Assembly: GCF_037038585.1 (NCBI RefSeq)
Contig: NC_092524.1
Span: 44,087,001 to 44,151,000, forward strand
Length of the DNA: 64,000 nucleotides
Direction of reading: 5' to 3'
From: Patagioenas fasciata
Taxonomy: Eukaryota > Chordata > Aves > Columbiformes > Columbidae
Shown: one piece after another, positions 62,017 to 64,000 of the stretch
How the letters are laid out: every line of letters starts with the position of its first letter
Numbering within the stretch: the first letter of the stretch is position 1
The notes under the pieces: generated by a model
Database searches by the model: none
What the model was told of the DNA's origin: nothing
What the model saw: only the letters and a program-made list of their open reading frames with translations
Translations under genes and position numbers: made by a program

Positions 62017-64000
62017 GTAAGTATCTCTATTGCTAGGAATACTACAACTCACAGAGTGTCATAATTAAAAAAAAAAAAAAAATGAATTCACCTTTGGCAA
62101 ATCTCCAGGGTTAATTTATCATTCCTAAATTTTAAAGGGTGCTTTTAAGTCTCCTTTTCATATCCCTTATTTGGTGCTGAAGTAGTAATACTCATTAGAT
62201 ACAGTAACTGAAGGCCCTATAGTACGAACCATCTATTTTTATTATTTCTTACTCTTGATACTTGCAGTCTCAGGTTGCATGATGAGAGATTTTACTTTTC
62301 TCCTTCGGTTAGAGTATAATTAAAAGGATAACTAATGTTTGAATATGCTGGAAGAACATGTACAATTCAAAAACTTAATTTATAGGTAGCAAGAGTAATG
62401 GTATGAAAAAAAATCTTCATGCTCTTTTTAAAGTAACTTTTTGGAGAGTCTAGTTGGCTGGTGATTTATAGCCAGGTGGTTGGTTCTGACAGGGTAGAGG
62501 AGCTCACTATTCATCTCATTTCCACCCACCCTTCATGTCACCTGGGCAGTTTCTGTCTCCCTAACTGGAAAGTGCTTACAATAGTGTGCTTACAATAGTC
62601 TACTTACAATTCCTGACCTTGACATCTGATCTATTTGTCTGCCTCTGAATAGATTTTTGGTTTTACCATTGTTTTAGCATTTGGGGAGATTTCTTGCAGC
62701 AACGTGTAAATATTAAATTAATTAAAGAGTTAAGAGCCATGAATCTGGTGTTACAGAATAAAGTGGGATCTAAAGTGGCTTAATATGACACTTCATCATT
62801 TCTGTGGGAACAACATCAATATTTAAAATAAAATTATTAAGACTGTGAAAGACACATTAAAAATTATTAGGGCATTTCAGCGAGAAATAGCAGAAGGCTA
62901 TAACAAAAGAGGTAAGCATGTCCACTGCAAAGAAATCTAACTCAAATCTAGGCATTACATATCACCACGTTAGAAATCTTCATTGTCCTTACTAAATGGG
63001 ATGCTACAGCTTGCATTTTTTTTAATTTATTTTGTATTGTTTTGTTTATTTAGGATATAGGAATATCTGTATGTTGTTAACAACTTGAAAGAATGATTTA
63101 AACAAACATTGATTTGCTACCCCCTTAAAAAAGGGCTACTTTAAGTCTTATCCAACTCCACTGAAAGGAACGAGAGACTCTTTTTGGTAACAGTGATATG
63201 CACAAGATTCTTAAGGTATTTATTATGACATGACTGTAGTATTTTTGGAGTTAGTCACTGTCTCTTGTGCAGTAAGAACTGTAGACAGACATGCAGAAGC
63301 AGATCAGCTGTTCAGGTGCTCAGAAAGAAGTAAAATTATCATGCAGTATCTATTATAGATGCAACTATAACCCGTTGTTTGAATGTGCAGTGTCCAAAAG
63401 CATGAGTAGGCTTTTCAATATAAAATTTGTTAAAGAAAAAGAGGACATTAGCCTCCAAAATAAATGCATGCTGGTTTCAGGAATAACTCTTTCTAGGATT
63501 AGTAAGACGTGGGATCAGGATTAGAAGGCAAAGTTAGCTTTGCTTGATTCCATATTATTGAGAAATGGAAAGTGAGAGAAAGCTTGGCCTCTGTGAACTA
63601 GTAGGGGATATAAATTACTACCTGTGTAATGAACAGGTGAATAATTTCAAAGCTAATGTAACTCGACCGCATCATCAAATCTACAGACGTTGGAAAATGT
63701 CAGATAATGGTGAAATCCTACCAGAAGCACTTTCTGGCATTCAATATGCATAAACTGTAATTGTCTGCTAAACAATAAATAATTTTAGATCTTTTAACAG
63801 AGAAAGAGGAAATCCTTTGGCTGTGAAGGACCATTCAAGGACAGGGGAACCCCTGGCCCCCCAGTGCATGCTGGCTGCATCCCCCTGCCTCTCATGGGGA
63901 ACAGCCCCAGGCTTAATCTGTGCGTAGCACAGACCATGGAGGTACCTGTGCCATCAGCGACACCTGGGTGGCTTCTTGGAAGGACCTGGGAGGTCCATGA
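62017..64000. other. Unique non-coding DNA, no gene seen
   Basis: Contains an A15 run near 62067-62082 and a perfect 14-bp tandem duplication (GTGCTTACAATAGT at 62572-62585 and 62586-62599) with a partial third copy. The last 170 bp (from about 63830) are noticeably GC-richer but show no identifiable feature before the window ends. Confidence 0.5.
62572..62610. repeat. Short tandem duplication
   Basis: A 14-bp unit occurs twice perfectly, followed by a degenerate third copy (TACTTACAAT). Confidence 0.85.

Overview
This looks like vertebrate nuclear DNA, and most likely a bird. Four transposable-element relics point that way. Three are antisense 3' ends of CR1 LINEs with the avian octamer tail (12121-12330, 51004-51820, 61311-61420). 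The fourth is a solo LTR (21670-22237) of a type I know only from birds, and which I associate from memory with Neoaves rather than galliforms. Two weaker relics resemble ancient tRNA-headed SINEs (MIR/CORE-SINE-like), at 37138-37275 (+) and 41660-41760 (-). The background is AT-rich and CpG-poor, and splice-signal-like strings occur on both strands.

I find no convincing protein-coding gene. The longest open frames (about 100-150 codons) begin at non-ATG codons, run through simple repeats, LTR, CR1 or CpG-rich sequence, or match what chance gives in AT-rich DNA. The window is therefore either a gene desert or the inside of a very large intron. The only promoter-like place is one CpG island at 29880-30290, with a GC box, a near-consensus CTCF site and a possible first-exon donor at 30340. 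A smaller CpG-dense patch lies at 48624-48747 inside AT-rich, non-repetitive, homeodomain-motif-rich sequence of the kind seen in clusters of conserved non-coding elements.

Layout: 1-10.8 kb is unique DNA and includes a near-perfect miRNA-like hairpin at 3055-3114. 10.8-12.4 kb holds two adjacent tetranucleotide microsatellites and a CR1 tail. 12.4-21.7 kb is unique DNA with a 130-bp pyrimidine tract and a CTT microsatellite that ends in a splice-acceptor-like CAG. 21.7-22.5 kb holds the solo LTR and a poly(A)-tailed stretch. 22.5-29.9 kb is AT-rich unique DNA. 29.9-30.3 kb is the CpG island. 30.3-51 kb is unique DNA with SINE relics and enhancer-like blocks. 51.0-51.8 kb is a CR1 that still encodes a broken reverse-transcriptase C-terminus. 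51.8-64 kb is unique DNA with another enhancer-like block near 58.6 kb, a CR1 tail at 61.3 kb and a possible 39-nt micro-exon at 61978-62016.

The best candidate for something undescribed is the hairpin at 3055-3114. Its two imperfect pairs are G.U wobbles only if the + strand is transcribed. Claims about conservation, promoter activity and splicing are inferences that need alignments or RNA data.
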